Assembly (NCBI GenBank): GCA_026214975.1
Contig: CM047814.1
Coordinates: 19,739,541-19,803,540 of the forward strand
Source: Gentiana macrophylla
Taxonomy: Eukaryota; Streptophyta; Magnoliopsida; Gentianales; Gentianaceae
Direction: 5' to 3'
DNA: 64,000 bases
Below, piece after piece: positions 11,336 through 22,935 of this stretch (positions are counted from its first letter, which is position 1; each line of letters starts with the position of its first letter). A program made the translations under genes and the position numbers. The notes beneath the pieces were generated by a model, which was not told the origin of the DNA, did not search any database, and saw nothing but the letters and a program-made list of their open reading frames with translations.

Positions 11336-11915
11336 TTTAATCTTCCAATGTAACCTTTGATTAAATCGAGATTTATATTCGGCAAATATCTGAAGTATAT
11401 CAGTCTGCTGATGTTCATCTTTGTCAGCTGACTTGAGTCTGCTGTGTTTTAATAACACTTCAGCCAACTGCTTCTCATCTAAATTTTTATTGTGAAGTTA
11501 GAGTACACCATTTTGAACATAAGTAAGTTCCAATCACCACTTAACATTATGGAACTTAGACCTTGTACACAAGGTATATGTAATCAGTTTAGGTCATCAC
11601 AGACTTCCCTAAATTCCGATTCCATATTCTTGACTTTAAATACTAAGTTTGATCCCATAGCCTTCAATAAGCGAGTTTGAACCTCGGCCTTGACCATCGG
11701 CGAGGTCCTAGTAAGTCTCTTGACCTAGACACTCTCTCGACCTAGATAGAGTGCGCTAATAAAGTCGGTGACCTATTTTCTGATTGCTTGTTTGATCAAA
11801 CCTATAGAAAGATCAAACTACAGTAAACCTATACATTTAATCTAGACATCTTTTGCCTTTTCTCTATGCTTGACTAGTCGACACTCATAATTAAAACTTA
11901 ACAATATGTCCAACA
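11335..11915 (-). repeat. Truncated 5' LTR of the nested copia element
   Basis: It matches the left LTR from the CATCCTTTTAATCTTCC region (about 4280 in that copy) through to CCAACA. It retains a 130-bp block (about 11600-11700) that the other LTR lacks because of its insertion. Its inner part of about 1.1 kb is missing, and the junction with gag lies at a short shared CATCCTT(T) sequence. This suggests a microhomology deletion. Confidence 0.75.
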
Positions 11916-11920
11916 ATTAA
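11916..11920. repeat. Target-site duplication ATTAA, right
   Basis: This is the partner of 3188-3192. Deleting one copy plus the element rejoins the gypsy integrase frame exactly. Confidence 0.93.
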
Positions 11921-12432
11921 TCGCCCAAAAAGAGCGTGAGTGAAAGCTAAAGCGGCGGTTGGGTCGACGAGTTGCCCGCTATATTATGGGCACTCAGGAC
12001 AACAATCAAAACACCCCACAGGAAACACAATTTGCTCTTACTTACGGATCGAAGGCCATGACTCCGATTGAAATGGCACTCCCAAGTATCGGGTCGGTTG
12101 TATACGATCCGGCGGACAATATAATAAGCAGCGGATCGACCTAGATCTCGCGGAAGAAAAGGTTGGCAACATACCATCGGTGGTGAATTACAAGCGGATC
12201 GCTAGCGGCGACACAACAAACAAATTCACGATCATTCCTTCAAGGTCGGCAATTTCGTCCCGAAATAGGAAAGCCTTTGATGCGGAGCCCGACAAAGGCA
12301 AGCTTACGGCGGCGGGAAGGCTCTTATCAGTCGCCGGGGAAATCAAAAAGGACTTACGTTACGAGAAATCAGCGAGGGTTTGAACTCAATAGGCCTTGGC
12401 ATGCGGACAACCTCAAAATGTACTACATGTAA
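11918..12432 (+). pseudogene. Integrase C-terminal half, gypsy pol
   Basis: This resumes the integrase frame broken at 3192. A FALTYGSKAMTPIEMALPS block (about 12028-12085) is the conserved post-core motif of Ty3/gypsy integrase. Pol closes with NRPWHADNLKMYYM and TAA at 12430-12432, the usual position of the pol end. Several frameshifts occur at 12150-12370. Together with 2540-3187 it would make one integrase domain. Confidence 0.85.
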
Positions 12433-13247
12433 TAATCGGTTAGGGTTATGGCTATCCTCTCATTTACGATGTGAGTGGTTAGACTTTCTTACTTTCTTGT
12501 AATCTTCACTCATCTAACGAGATGAGTGAATTTAATAAAACCCGATTTTACGTTTATCTTTTAGAATACATGTTATCATGTGCTTCAAACGTGTCCGCTG
12601 TGCATATAAGTGCGATTTCTCGACAAACTTTTCAACAAAGACTTGGATTCAAAAATAGGGGCAATATGTGGGTAAATTTCAAACAAGCGCGATCACACAA
12701 GTTACATACCCACTAGTCCATGATTCGACCACTATATACGAAACAAAGGGATCTACGAGGAAATTTTTATGCTACACTCGGGTAGTTACTCCGGAGAGGA
12801 CCGATCGTCCTTTTCTTTGTTCGACTCGGATCTTATCTCAAACAATGGGGCCACCTCTAGAATATTCAAGCATGCGGCGGCGATTATTTGAGATCAAATT
12901 CAAGGGGCATATTAGGGAAAATTTTCACTATGTGATCGGCCCGACCGGAGTAGTTGTTTCCGATAAGCTTTTTCGTGTTCGACTTTAAACCTTATCTCAA
13001 ACAAGAGGGCGGAGGATACTACTACAATCGGACTCGATATATGCAAAAGATTCGAGCAAATTACAGACACAATAGCAAGTAGAAAAGAAACTTCATACAT
13101 TCAGAACATTAAGGAAATGTTATTACAAGTAAGAGCGAAATGCGAAATGAAGAAAAAGTTATACAAATACGGAATCAAAAGTTATTACATCAAAATATTG
13201 TTTTTACAAAATAAGAATCAACAAATTCAAGAGTCTTGAGGCGCGTG

Positions 13248-16200
13248 CTATAAATCGCCAACATTCTCGGCTCGAAGGGAAGGATGCATCAATTTCTCAA
13301 CATTTGCATCCGACTCAGTTTGCTCTGTTTGCTCGACGTCAGGGGCCTCTTCTTCAGCCGGTCTCTGGGTGGCACGGAGTACTAACTCCCTCAGGTTCTC
13401 CTCATCGACCGGGGGTGCCTCCGAACCCTCAGTGTAGGTTTGCAGTTTGATATCCGAGAAAAGAATCTGCGGATAGAAACCCTTCAAGTGGTCGGAAAAG
13501 GGAGCGGTAAGGATCCAATCTCGCAAGATCTCGAGATCAAGAACGTCGCCACCTCGAGCCCACACACACATGGCGATGTGATAAAAGCCTTGATCATATC
13601 CCATGAGGAAGTTATCACCCGTATAAGCTTTTCTGGCAGCCTCGACTCCGGAACTCAGCTCCTCCATCTGCCTCTTCAGACCAGCGGTTACTCCTTGCTC
13701 GGATTCCCAATGAGCTTTGGCCTCGTCAACCCACTGTTGTATCTTTTTCATGGACTGAGCACCCGACCTATCTTTCTCCGCAAGATCGGAATTCAGCTTT
13801 TCTAGACGATCAGAGTTCTTTTGAGCCTCTCGCTGCGCCTTCCTCGCCTCAACAAGCTGTTTCTTCAGGCCCTCACTGTCAGCGAGCTACTTCTTTAGAG
13901 CATCAATCTCAGCCAGCTGCTCATTTAGTTTGGCGTTTTCGGCTTCAACAGGACTAAGCCGAACACGCATATCATCCGCAACTTCATTCACGGCGTTCAG
14001 TGCCTTGGTAGCATCAGTGCTGGCCGATATGGTGCTTCTATAGTCCTTTATGAACTGCTGCAAGCCGGTGCCGACCTGAAAAGGAGCAAGTACCGTGGAG
14101 TTAAACAAGACTTCAGCAATAAAAAGAAAGAAAAATAGAAGTACATAGAGGATAGATGTTTACCATGCTCACCGTGGAGCCATATAAACCCCACAGGTCT
14201 TCAATATTTTGGAGAAAGGTGCGGCGAGGATCGGTCTGATCAGCCAGCACGATCCGGTTCGCAATGCCCCGGCCGATCTCCAGCTGAATTGGGTTAGGGA
14301 GGCTCCATCTTAAATGCCTCAGCGGGGCCACATCAGAAATCCCTCTCGAGATCATGATCGCTTTAGACATATCTAAAGGTTGTTGGCGCATAAACTCCCT
14401 GTCTAACCAGACCGCCGGGCGACCTTTGGGCCCAACGGGTACACCAGTGAAAGGCACCATCGACCTTGTACCTGCTGAGAATGATGGATCGGCTAAAGAT
14501 TTACCTTTGTCAGAAGGGTTGTCTTTATCAGCACCTTCTTTTCCTTGAGCGTCAGCGGCTTTGGATTTTTTTGGGTAGGGGAGCATCCTGATCGCTAGAA
14601 GGGTCAATCTCCTCGACGAGAGCTCTTTTCTTCTTATCACCAGCGGTAGGCTTAGTCAATATTGATTGCTTCAAAGTCCTGCCCGATGGAGCCTTACCCG
14701 CTGGTTGCTTAGCTGGCGGCTATGTCGTTTTCCCGGCTTGGGGTCCAAAAGAGCCCGCCGCATCTTTTCGGACATCGACCAAAGGAAGTGTTGTCTTAAA
14801 TCCCTTCAACTCGGCGGATCTTTTCTCCTCGCCCACTGTTTTCCTAGTGCCCAACAAGATCATTTGTGCGGGCGTCCATAGTACCTACAAATGACAATAT
14901 TTATCAGAAACGAGCAGAATAATCAAGGAAAATACAATAACAAAAAAAAGTAAGTACCAGTGAAAATCATACTTGGTGCCCGAAATGAAGGGTTTCCTAG
15001 ACAACTTTACAGTTGGAAGGCATGCATTGGCCGATTTGGCACTCCCTGTACAAGTCGGGATCGGTAGGCAATGGATCGACTACTACCAAGAGATCCCCGA
15101 CCCCCACTCCGGAGAGTCCTGCCCTTCTCAGATAGGGTTCACCAACGTCTAAAAGAAGCCTCTAGTTAAAGGCCCGGGCTTGCTCCTGTCGTTTTTGGGT
15201 ATACCCGAGCAATTCCTTGAGCTCGGCTATAAACCCGTCATCGGCCTCCTGGGTTTTGATGTCCTTCAAATGGTCGGTCTTCACGGAGTCTGCTGGGAGT
15301 TTTTTGAATGGCCATCCTATCCGAGACTCGACTTTCATACATCTTTTATCTCAGTCAGTCACTTTGTCAGGAAGGCCGATAAGAAGTCGAGGCCTACCAT
15401 TGCTCGATCGGCTCCATGGTTGAATCTGCCCGGAATCACCATTTCTGTTGAAGCCGTAAAAGTAGAGTAGTGCCGCCATCGACGGTTCGCGACCTCTAAG
15501 CCGACTGATAATAATGAAGGACATAACCACCCGGACTACCCCTAGGCTAAGGTCGCAAGGTATAACTTTTTAGTACTTCCATAAACTTGATAAAGAACGG
15601 GTCAAAGGGCTGCCTAAGTCCGGCAACTAGGTGGTCGTAATACAACCACAGATAATCATCATCATCTCGGCCGCACGTCCATGACACATTCAGCGCACCC
15701 ATGTTGGCAAATCGGTAATCCTCCGGAATATCATAGGCGGTCAGTGCCGTGGTATAAGCAGTTCGGTCTTGAAACTCCCTCCATCGAGTAATAAGGTTGA
15801 CGTCAGCACGCTTCTGTTCCGCCAGTTCCATCTCAACAGAGATTGATCTCTTCTTAAGCGGCCTCTTCTTCTTCCCGGGCTCATTCGATACGATCGTTTT
15901 CTTAGATTCTCGGGCTTTCCTGGACGTCGATGGATTCTCTGATCCTCTGGTCCTCTTCGTTTCCACGGCTTCCTTAAGCATGGCGCTGCGAGTAGCGGCC
16001 TCATGGGACACTGCCTTTTGGATTCGGTTAACGAGGTCGCTCAGCAGCGTCAGATCTTGGTTTTCATCCTCGACCTCACCTCCGGTGGCACCCTCACCGA
16101 TTACTACGACCTCCTAATCATCATCTTCTTTAGTGCCCAAGTCATATTCGACCCGAAGGCCTCTACTTCGAGTATTTCCTTTTCGCCGCTTGAGCTAGCC

Positions 16201-16286
16201 TCCTCCATGCTGACTTCCTCTGAGCCATAGCCGGCTGCGGCTCGAGTTTCTTCATCTGTTTGTGACATTGTACGCTCCGAAGACAT
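13248..16286 (-). pseudogene. Antisense ORF of Tat-like gypsy element (putative gypsy-type transposon protein), degenerate
   Basis: Minus-strand coding-like sequence lies between pol and the 3' LTR. The first part (16286-15547) is Ser/Glu-rich, then strongly basic (KARESKKTIVSN, KKKRPLKKRS). It then shows an ordered block with YDIPEDYRFANMGALNVSW and VAGLRQPFDPFFIKFMEVL. That block resembles the plant 'putative gypsy type transposon' family (PF04195-like: LGLRLPLHPFF). A weaker stretch covers 15470-14113 with probable introns or frameshifts. The 3' part (14108-13248) is coiled-coil-like (VRLSPVEAENAKLNEQLAEI; LKRQMEELSSGVEAARKAY), followed by the FLMGYDQGFYHIAMCVWARGG segment seen in this family. 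Known antisense ORFs of Tat elements have unknown function. Multiple breaks suggest it is non-functional. Confidence 0.65.
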
Positions 16287-16299
16287 TCTGAAAAAGAAA

Positions 16300-17468
16300 C
16301 AGGGCGAGGTGGATCAGTTTTATCCCCCAGACATGGAAGTCGGGCCGAAGTGAGAGTTATCACACCCCGACACCTCGCCCCTCCATTTTCCCTAAACAAA
16401 CAGCCCAAAAAAACCCCCAAATAACCGAGAAAAACCTCAAGCCAAATCAAACATTCAAAGTAACCATGGCACAATCTGGGTATCTATCTACCGATGGATT
16501 TCTGGGAAAAAGGGACCAAAGCATATCGAAAAGCATAAAAAAGTGAATTTACGGTTCATTCATCAATAGAACCCTAAATTCTAGGCACAATTTCTATCAT
16601 AATCATACCTTTTTAGCAAAGGAAAAAGTAAAATTGAAGCAAAATCAAAGCAGCAAAGCAGTAAAAGCACACGAATTCATACATGGTTGATAAAGTAGGG
16701 ATGAAAGGTGGAGTCTTTAACTTTGAGAATGCTTGCTTTGCGGAATCTGCTTGCACTCACGGAATTCTTGCTTCCTTGTGAAATTATATCATAAAGGGAA
16801 AAGTGTAAAGGTGAGGAGAAACCCTCATTTATAAACGAAAAGCGGAGGAAGCGGCGTTTGGGAATTCTAAATTCAAACACCATCATTGCTAGGAATGGTT
16901 ACCGATATCCTCGGCCAATCGAGCGCATGGCGGTTCGGGTCAAGCGTCACATCATTACGCGCCAACGGCGCCGTTTTCTGACCCGACACGACCGCGCTAC
17001 CTCAATTGTTACGCCCCCCGAGAGGCCTCAACTCTACATGGCTGCGGCCTCGACTTCCTACGGCCAGCGGCCCTATTTCTAATGGCTTACGGCCTCCACT
17101 CAACATGGATTACGGCCATCTAAACTCATTCACTTCATAGCGCGGTATCTAAACCCGATAGAACATTATCGGCATCTAAGCTTGTCTGCTACAACGCGCT
17201 GCATATAATCGATAATTCGCTACGCGATACTAACACTGATTCAAGCCCGATTAACAGTATCGGCATATAAGCCCGTTCACTCCATTGCACGGTGTCTAGA
17301 GCCCGTTCGCTACAATGCACATAATGTGTCAAGTAATTGGAAACACTGATTTACGCTAGATAGACATCATCGGCATCTCTGTCACGAACGACAACATCAC
17401 GGTAACTTCAGCTTCTAGATTCTACTCTCCGCCATGGCGGACACGCCCGGCACAGAGTAGGGGGCCAT
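16300..17468. other. Untranslated region of the gypsy element between antisense ORF and LTR
   Basis: No convincing ORF. About 17080-17400 contains short irregular repeats built on CGGCATCTAAGC, CCCGTTCGCTACAATGCAC and CCCGATTAACAGTATCGGCAT phrases. The segment closes with GAGTAGGGGGCC, which I read as the polypurine tract just before the 3' LTR. Confidence 0.5.
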
Positions 17469-18050
17469 TGATATACCCGAACTGGATTGTGGCCCTGTCC
17501 ATCTAGATTGGGCCTATTTTCATAGCCCAGTAACAGGTCTTGGGCTTTCTCCCTCTTAATCCGCCAAATCACAAGCGGATCACATCCGCAATCGTAAGCG
17601 GATCATGTCGGCTGGTCGTAAGCCGGACCCCTCCACTTCGTGTGATTTCTACCCGTGTAATCAGGCTGACATCAAGACAAGGGAAATATGAGTCCGTTGT
17701 CCTCCGTACTTATCCAGACAGCTGGCCGGTCCACTTGTATTATATATATGATTACCTCTAATTATATCCTTTTAATTGACTTGTCATGAACAGTAAACCG
17801 ACTTAGTCCAACTGACTTTGTCCTAGCCTATATATATGGGATCACAATGTAATAGAAAATATCCAAGAACTAATTCAAACAGAGTTACTCTGTCAATTTG
17901 TCGAATCACTTGTGTTTACTCTCATAAGCATCATTCCGACCGCCTAGTTCTTCATATTCGCCACCTTCTCTCCGGCGAAATCATACATACACATCCATAT
18001 ATCTACGAAATATATCTGTTACCGCAAATATGGTATTCACCGCAATATCA
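17469..18050 (+). repeat. Probable 3' LTR of the Tat-like gypsy element
   Basis: It starts TGATAT right after a GTAGGGGGCC purine tract and can end at AATATCA (18050), giving matching TGATAT...ATATCA tips. A CCTATATATATGGG TATA-like box sits at about 17827-17840. The partner LTR is outside the window, so the right boundary cannot be proven; it may extend further. Confidence 0.5.
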
Positions 18051-20837
18051 ACATCCTTTCGGCAACTTCATTGTTTGCATTGCATAAAACGGGTGAGTAG
18101 AAAGAGAACTTCTAATCAGAATCATCCTGCTTGCTCTAGCTAGGCATTTCAATTTCCAACTGAAGAGCTTCTTCCTCGTCTTATCTATTATGAAGCTGTA
18201 GGTATTTCTGTTAGACCTCGAGTGCAAAAGAGGGACCCCTAAGTAAACCTTAAAATCCTTCGTAACACATTAAAAAATGTAATTTAGACGTATGTGGATC
18301 TTTAAATTTGACTGATGACACCACTTAAATAAATTTATGGATCCTCCAGTTCAAAGTGAGCAACACATTTTTACATCATTAATTATGACGTAAGACCTAT
18401 TGATTATTATGGGTCTCATAAAAATCAATGGTGTAAATATTTGTTGTGACATTTATTGTAATCATTTCGTTGCGGAACAAATTTTTCTCTTTCGGAATTC
18501 TTGTAGTTTGTAGTCTTTTTTAAACGATATACACAGGGGCAGTAGTTTTATGGTGGTCTTGAATCACCATGTTATACTTGTTTTACCAATAGAATTTCTT
18601 AAACGAAGGGTAAAATTGTAAAAGCATGGAAATTATATTTTAAACGGTAGGGCCCATGTTTTTTTTTTTGATTTTCTATTAATCCTGAATCACCAAGTCA
18701 TGGTGGATCATCAAGTCATACTTGATCCAGGTCCATACTTGTTTCATCAATAGAATTTCTTAAATGAAGGGTAAAATTGTCAAAACATGACATTTATATT
18801 TTACACGGTAGATACCTATTTGTTTTTTCTGATTTCATATTGGTCTTGGATCACCAAGTCATACTTGGTCCAAGACCATAGTAAAATTTTCGTACACAGG
18901 GGCATCAGCATTTACGTGACCCATACAAAAATCTATGTATTTCTTACACTATTTAAAAATTTAATACACTACCTTACTACTATTTGACCCTCTATTTTTA
19001 AAAATATTGATCTTGGACCCGTAATAATCTTTGTATTTTGGGTACTTCTTGTGTGGTACTTAACTACTATTTGGCCCTATATGTTTTTTTTAAATATTGA
19101 TCTTGGATCACCAAGTCATACTTGGTCCAAAACCATAGTACAATTTTCGTACACAGGGGCATCGGCATGTACGTGACCCCTACAAAAATCTATGTATTTT
19201 TTACACTAATTAAAAATTTAATACACTACTTTACTACAATTTGACCCTCTATTTTTTATATTTTGATCTCGGACCCGTAATAATCTTTGTATTTTGGGTA
19301 CTTCTTGTGTGGTACTTAACTACTATTTGACCCTCTATTTTTTTTTTTTAAATTTGATCTCAGACCCGTAATAATCTTTGTATTTTGGGTACTTCTTGTG
19401 TGGTATCTCCACATGTGGGTGAAGTGATCCTTAAACAAATTTGGACCACACAGTTTGAATGCAGTTCAAAAACAGATGGACCATATTATTCCATACGGAC
19501 GCACTCCGCATATGGCCGGTGCACCCAAGAACTCTCCTTGTAATTTTGCGTATGTTTTGGAGGCTTTCTCGGAGGCCCATAATAGTTTTATCACTTATAG
19601 GTAGGACGGATTTTATAATACAATCATTGTACTAAATGTTGTACCAAGTGACATTCATTATACATTTCATTTCAAATCTCTCTGTAAAGCACCGTTCTGA
19701 AAACCCGAGTATTTTCGAAAAACGAACCGCTCGGCCATGCTCCAAGATATAATCTCGTAATACGAAGCTTTTCTAACTAAAACATTCCTAAAAATTAATA
19801 GCGGATGCTAAAACATCACAAACTCGAACCTAACAACATCACTTGTTAATTTCCCAATAAGCCAAAATATTACACCATTAATGGTTAACACTCGATCAAT
19901 AGTCTTTACAAATTCTAATGACAAGTACTTTATAAAAAAAATACAATTCAATGTTACATTCTCAAATGTGCTACCTCACTATATAAACGCAGTAATATAC
20001 TGTAATAATCATTTGTCAACGATGCTTAGCTATACGTCCAAGATCATCATCATATATCTAATTTTGTACTTTATCTGAAAAACATAAGTATGTAAGGAGT
20101 GAGTAATAATGTCCCATAAGAAAGGTCGTATCAAAAGGAAACTAAGGATGCCACCAAGTAGGATAACCAAAGTTCGCTGGTTAAATAATATTAAAATAAC
20201 CGTCAGTAACCCGTAGGTTACTACCTAGCTATGGGTCACTTCACTCTATGTTTTATTTTATTTTATTTTAAAGAAACGATCTCTTTATTACTCCAAGGGC
20301 GTCAGGCATCAAGAACAAAATTGTTCAGTGTTACGTCAAATTAAACTGTAACAATTCACTCTATGTTGTAAGCACCAAACAATCGATTTAACTAGGATCC
20401 TTTTATAAATTCTTTTGTTCTATAATTTAAAATGAAGAAAATAGATATCTTATTTCAGTTGATAAGGTCTAAATGTGAAAATAAATCAAAGCCTTTTGGA
20501 AGGGCAAACCTTTGTAAGAGAAAGAAAGACAAAAAAAAAAAAGAAAAGAAAAGTGACGTCGTTTCAATCAAACGTAGTCATTATTCCCAGCAGCCACAGC
20601 TAGCTCACACAGTATCCTCCAGCTTTCAACTTCAATCAACATATTTTGTTGTCTTCCCAAATCCCAACTGTTTCATCATAATATATAAATAGAAAAAATA
20701 AATAGTGAATTAGAATTTATAACAAATGTCGCAGTATTTCGGTGAGCCTCCTCATGAATCATGATGTGACAGTCAATATCATACATATTATACTAAACAT
20801 GATAGTAAAATTAAAATAAATCACAACATATATATAC
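18051..20837. other. AT-rich intergenic sequence with direct repeats, downstream of serpin 1
   Basis: No gene is supported. The block 18838-19085 is repeated at about 19092-19340, sharing a self-complementary CCAAGTCATACTTGG core and a CGTACACAGGGGCATC phrase. Partial copies lie at about 18690-18725 and 19355-19410. A stretch at about 20575-20660 resembles sequence downstream of serpin 3 (about 54660-54790), which suggests co-duplication. Confidence 0.6.
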
Positions 20838-22151
20838 CTATGTAAGTGGATTGGTCACCGCCCCGAGGAAAAGTACCAATTTGGAGTTCTCTTCACGTAT
20901 CATGAACAAGAATGGTCTGTCCACTACTATTGGCGGCGGCGGCGGAGGCGGCGGCGGTCCTGGTGCTTTTCCACTCATGGTCATGCACGTTGCACTAGCA
21001 GCCTCGGTCCCTGCTTCATCAACTTTAATAACAGATTTCTGGATTATCTTATTCACAAACAGATCCTCATCGGACGGTTGATGTACTATATTATCAGCGA
21101 TTAAAGGGGTGTTACGAATAGAAGTTTTAACAATATCAGACAACACATCTGGAAAATCCTTGGTATTGTGTTTTATATTGAACTTTGGAATCCAAAGTCT
21201 TCTGCCAGCCGGAGGCTTAAGTTCAAAATCTTGATCAAGGAAGTTTTCAGAGCCGATTCTATGAAACAATTCTTGAAACTCGTGTGTTTCGTTAGGAAGG
21301 AAGATGTACATAGATACACCTGCGTTCTTGTATGGAATCCGAATCAAATCGAAGTTATCAATCGTTGAGTGATAGTAGTGAAAACAGCCGGTCATAAAAG
21401 GAACCTTCACAGTTTTACCATCCAATAAATGAAACTCACGGTCCTTAGTCGATCTGGGTTCAAAAGGATGAGACCATTTCCCTTTGAAATAGAGAGCATT
21501 CAACAACATCAACCGCGTAAGAGAGGTCACATCACTATCGCGTATGATATTAGGTATCAGCCCTTCTGTTTGTTTTTTCACCCAAGAGTTAACATTCTCC
21601 ACTATAGCACTACGATCCTTCAAAATTATCAACAAAAAAATAAAGAGAGAGTAATTAGTAATTTCTAACAATTTCTGTGTGTGAATAAATTATTCCACAG
21701 ATTTGTACCGTTGGTGTAGACAAGAAATAAGATAAAGAAAAAAAGTTAAAAGAAAAAGACATACCCCGTACTGAAAATCAACTTCTTCAACCGTGGCTTT
21801 GTAACCTTGTGTAACCAGTTGATGAAAAGAAGGTTGTAAAGGAAACGCTTTATCATGCAATGCCTTGCTCACACACCTAAGTGTAAATCCATCTCCCCGA
21901 CTCATCTTTAACATCTGCTTTAACTTGGAAGGGAGGGGATCGGATTCCGCCTCCGCCTCCGCCGCCGCCTTCTTATTATTGAGCTTAAGAAGATGGCACA
22001 GTTGCTCCGATGCAGGACCAGTCAAATTTTTAGCAACCATATTCAGTACAATATTGAAACCAAAAGGGGAGACAACCACATTATTGGCTGTTTTTTCTTC
22101 TACAATAACGTTTCTGATGAGGGTTCCGGCGACCTTACAGCATAAATCCAT
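20838..22151 (-). CDS. Serpin 1 (plant serpin-Z-like), two exons, intact, polyproline reactive loop
   Basis: The ATG is at 22151. Exon 1 is 22151-21765 (129 codons, phase 0, donor GTATGT) and exon 2 is 21617-20838 (acceptor AAG). The predicted protein is 388 aa, the usual serpin size. Signatures: SPFGFNIVLNMVA (helix B), NALYFKGKW (169-177), MYIFLP, IPKFNI, hinge VDEAGTEAASA, and DRPFLFMIRE plus LFLGAVTNP at the C-terminus. Serpins are suicide-type protease inhibitors; plant ones act on serine and cysteine proteases, mostly in cytosol or apoplast. There is no signal peptide. Counting from hinge Gly332 as P15 puts P1 at Lys346. Nine prolines (350-358) follow, encoded by CCG-type codons, which is odd for a serpin loop. 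The TATA-like TATATA lies about 80 bp upstream of the ATG. P1 is an inference from spacing. Confidence 0.92.
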
Positions 22152-22228
22152 CTTTGGGCGATGGGTTATGCGATCAGGGCGCGCGGTTTGAGTTTTGGGA
22201 CAAAATAAATCTACTGTTGCTGTAGAGT

Positions 22229-22236
22229 ATATATAA
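22229..22236 (-). promoter_or_regulatory. TATA-like box of serpin 1
   Basis: TATATATA-type sequence lies about 80 bp upstream of the start codon, with AGGGTTTAAT just beyond it. The position suits a plant core promoter with a short leader. Confidence 0.5.
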
Positions 22237-22273
22237 TTAAACCCTGCTAGTAGTATCTATAACAATCAGACTT

Positions 22274-22288
22274 ACTTGGCCCCCAAGT
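22274..22288. promoter_or_regulatory. Conserved upstream inverted repeat, serpin 1
   Basis: ACTTGGCCCCCAAGT has perfect 6-bp arms and a CCC spacer, about 125 bp upstream of the ATG. The same box is found upstream of serpins 2 and 3 and in decayed form upstream of serpin 4. Role unknown; it could be a protein-binding site or simply retained promoter homology. Confidence 0.5.
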
Positions 22289-22739
22289 TGAGGAGATATT
22301 CCTGTGATTCCGGTGCCGGCCACTAAATTCACGATCCGGTTTCACACCTATGCAAATTTATGGCACCGTTCTCTTTAATTATGGTTATCCCATTGGTATT
22401 ATCTTAAAATTTTTTTTTGAAATAGTTACCTAATTAGTAATTATCATTCAATTGGTATAACCAAAAGGTATTAAAAGAGGTGTAAAATATGTATATAATT
22501 GGTCACATTGCCCTCAAAAAGATAATGCTGGTTAACTTTTTTTTTATTTTTATTTTAACAAATATGTGTATTTATTTGGATCTTACAATTTTTTACTTTA
22601 TTTTATGCACGCACAACACTGAGACTCGAATCCGGAACCTACGGATTAACAACCAAAACACGTATCACTAGGTCAATGCATTTTCGGCTCTTACAAATTT
22701 TTTTAGTTAAAATAAAATGTACCTAAAATACACCATTAA

Positions 22740-22935
22740 CGTATAAAATAGGGCCTTAAAAAAATATGGATTTTTGTTTTAAAAAATTGGGATTTTGAGG
22801 GGCCCTAACCCGTGAGTTTGTTGGTCTACCAAGAGGGACGCCTATGATGGTACCATTATAGCTTAACATTCACATATTGTATTCTATAACTTTAATTTAA
22901 TAGCATGAGTTTTTTTTTTTTGTTTTTTTTTAACA
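22740..22935. repeat. Dispersed repeat related to 38790-38880
   Basis: The phrase GGGCCCTAA..., then TAGCTTAACATTCACATATTG, AATAGCATGAGTT, recurs in slightly altered form at about 38805-38870. Both copies follow a GGGCC-rich edge. It looks like a non-coding DNA-transposon remnant; the family is not identified. Confidence 0.4.

Larger units (their letters stand above)
3193..11915 (-). mobile_element. Nested Ty1/copia-type retrotransposon lacking RT/RNase H
   Basis: The element has TGTTGG/CCAACA ends and an ATTAA target duplication, and lies in the gypsy integrase. On the minus strand it reads: truncated 5' LTR (11915-11335), gag C-terminus with CCHC knuckle, a long basic linker, GAG-pre-integrase, integrase core, an acidic ORF pair (8383-6156), a purine tract and the 3' LTR (5988-3193). 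No YVDDM-type RT or RNase H block was seen anywhere inside it. The 5' LTR has lost much of its 3' part together with the PBS and gag start. The element is thus both non-autonomous in design and damaged. Gene order (integrase before the RT position) marks it as copia, not gypsy. Confidence 0.85.
1..18050 (+). mobile_element. Ty3/gypsy LTR retrotransposon, Tat-like, 5'-truncated by the window and split by a nested element
   Basis: The + strand carries, in order, the end of an aspartic protease, a reverse transcriptase, RNase H and integrase, all with many stops and frameshifts. A long minus-strand ORF region (about 13250-16286) follows, and then a purine tract and a probable LTR. An antisense ORF between pol and the 3' LTR is an established trait of the Tat/Ogre/Retand lineage, so I infer that lineage. 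The 5' LTR and gag lie outside the window. The integrase is cut at 3192 by an 8.7-kb copia-type insertion and resumes in frame at 11916. The element cannot encode a working polyprotein as it stands. Lineage assignment is from protein pattern and layout only. Confidence 0.75.

Noticed and set aside
13440..13805. 121-codon + strand frame
   Set aside because: Lies opposite the coiled-coil part of the Tat antisense ORF, which has the better protein signature.
20851..21081. Glycine-rich + strand frame
   Set aside because: Antisense of the serpin 1 polyproline loop.
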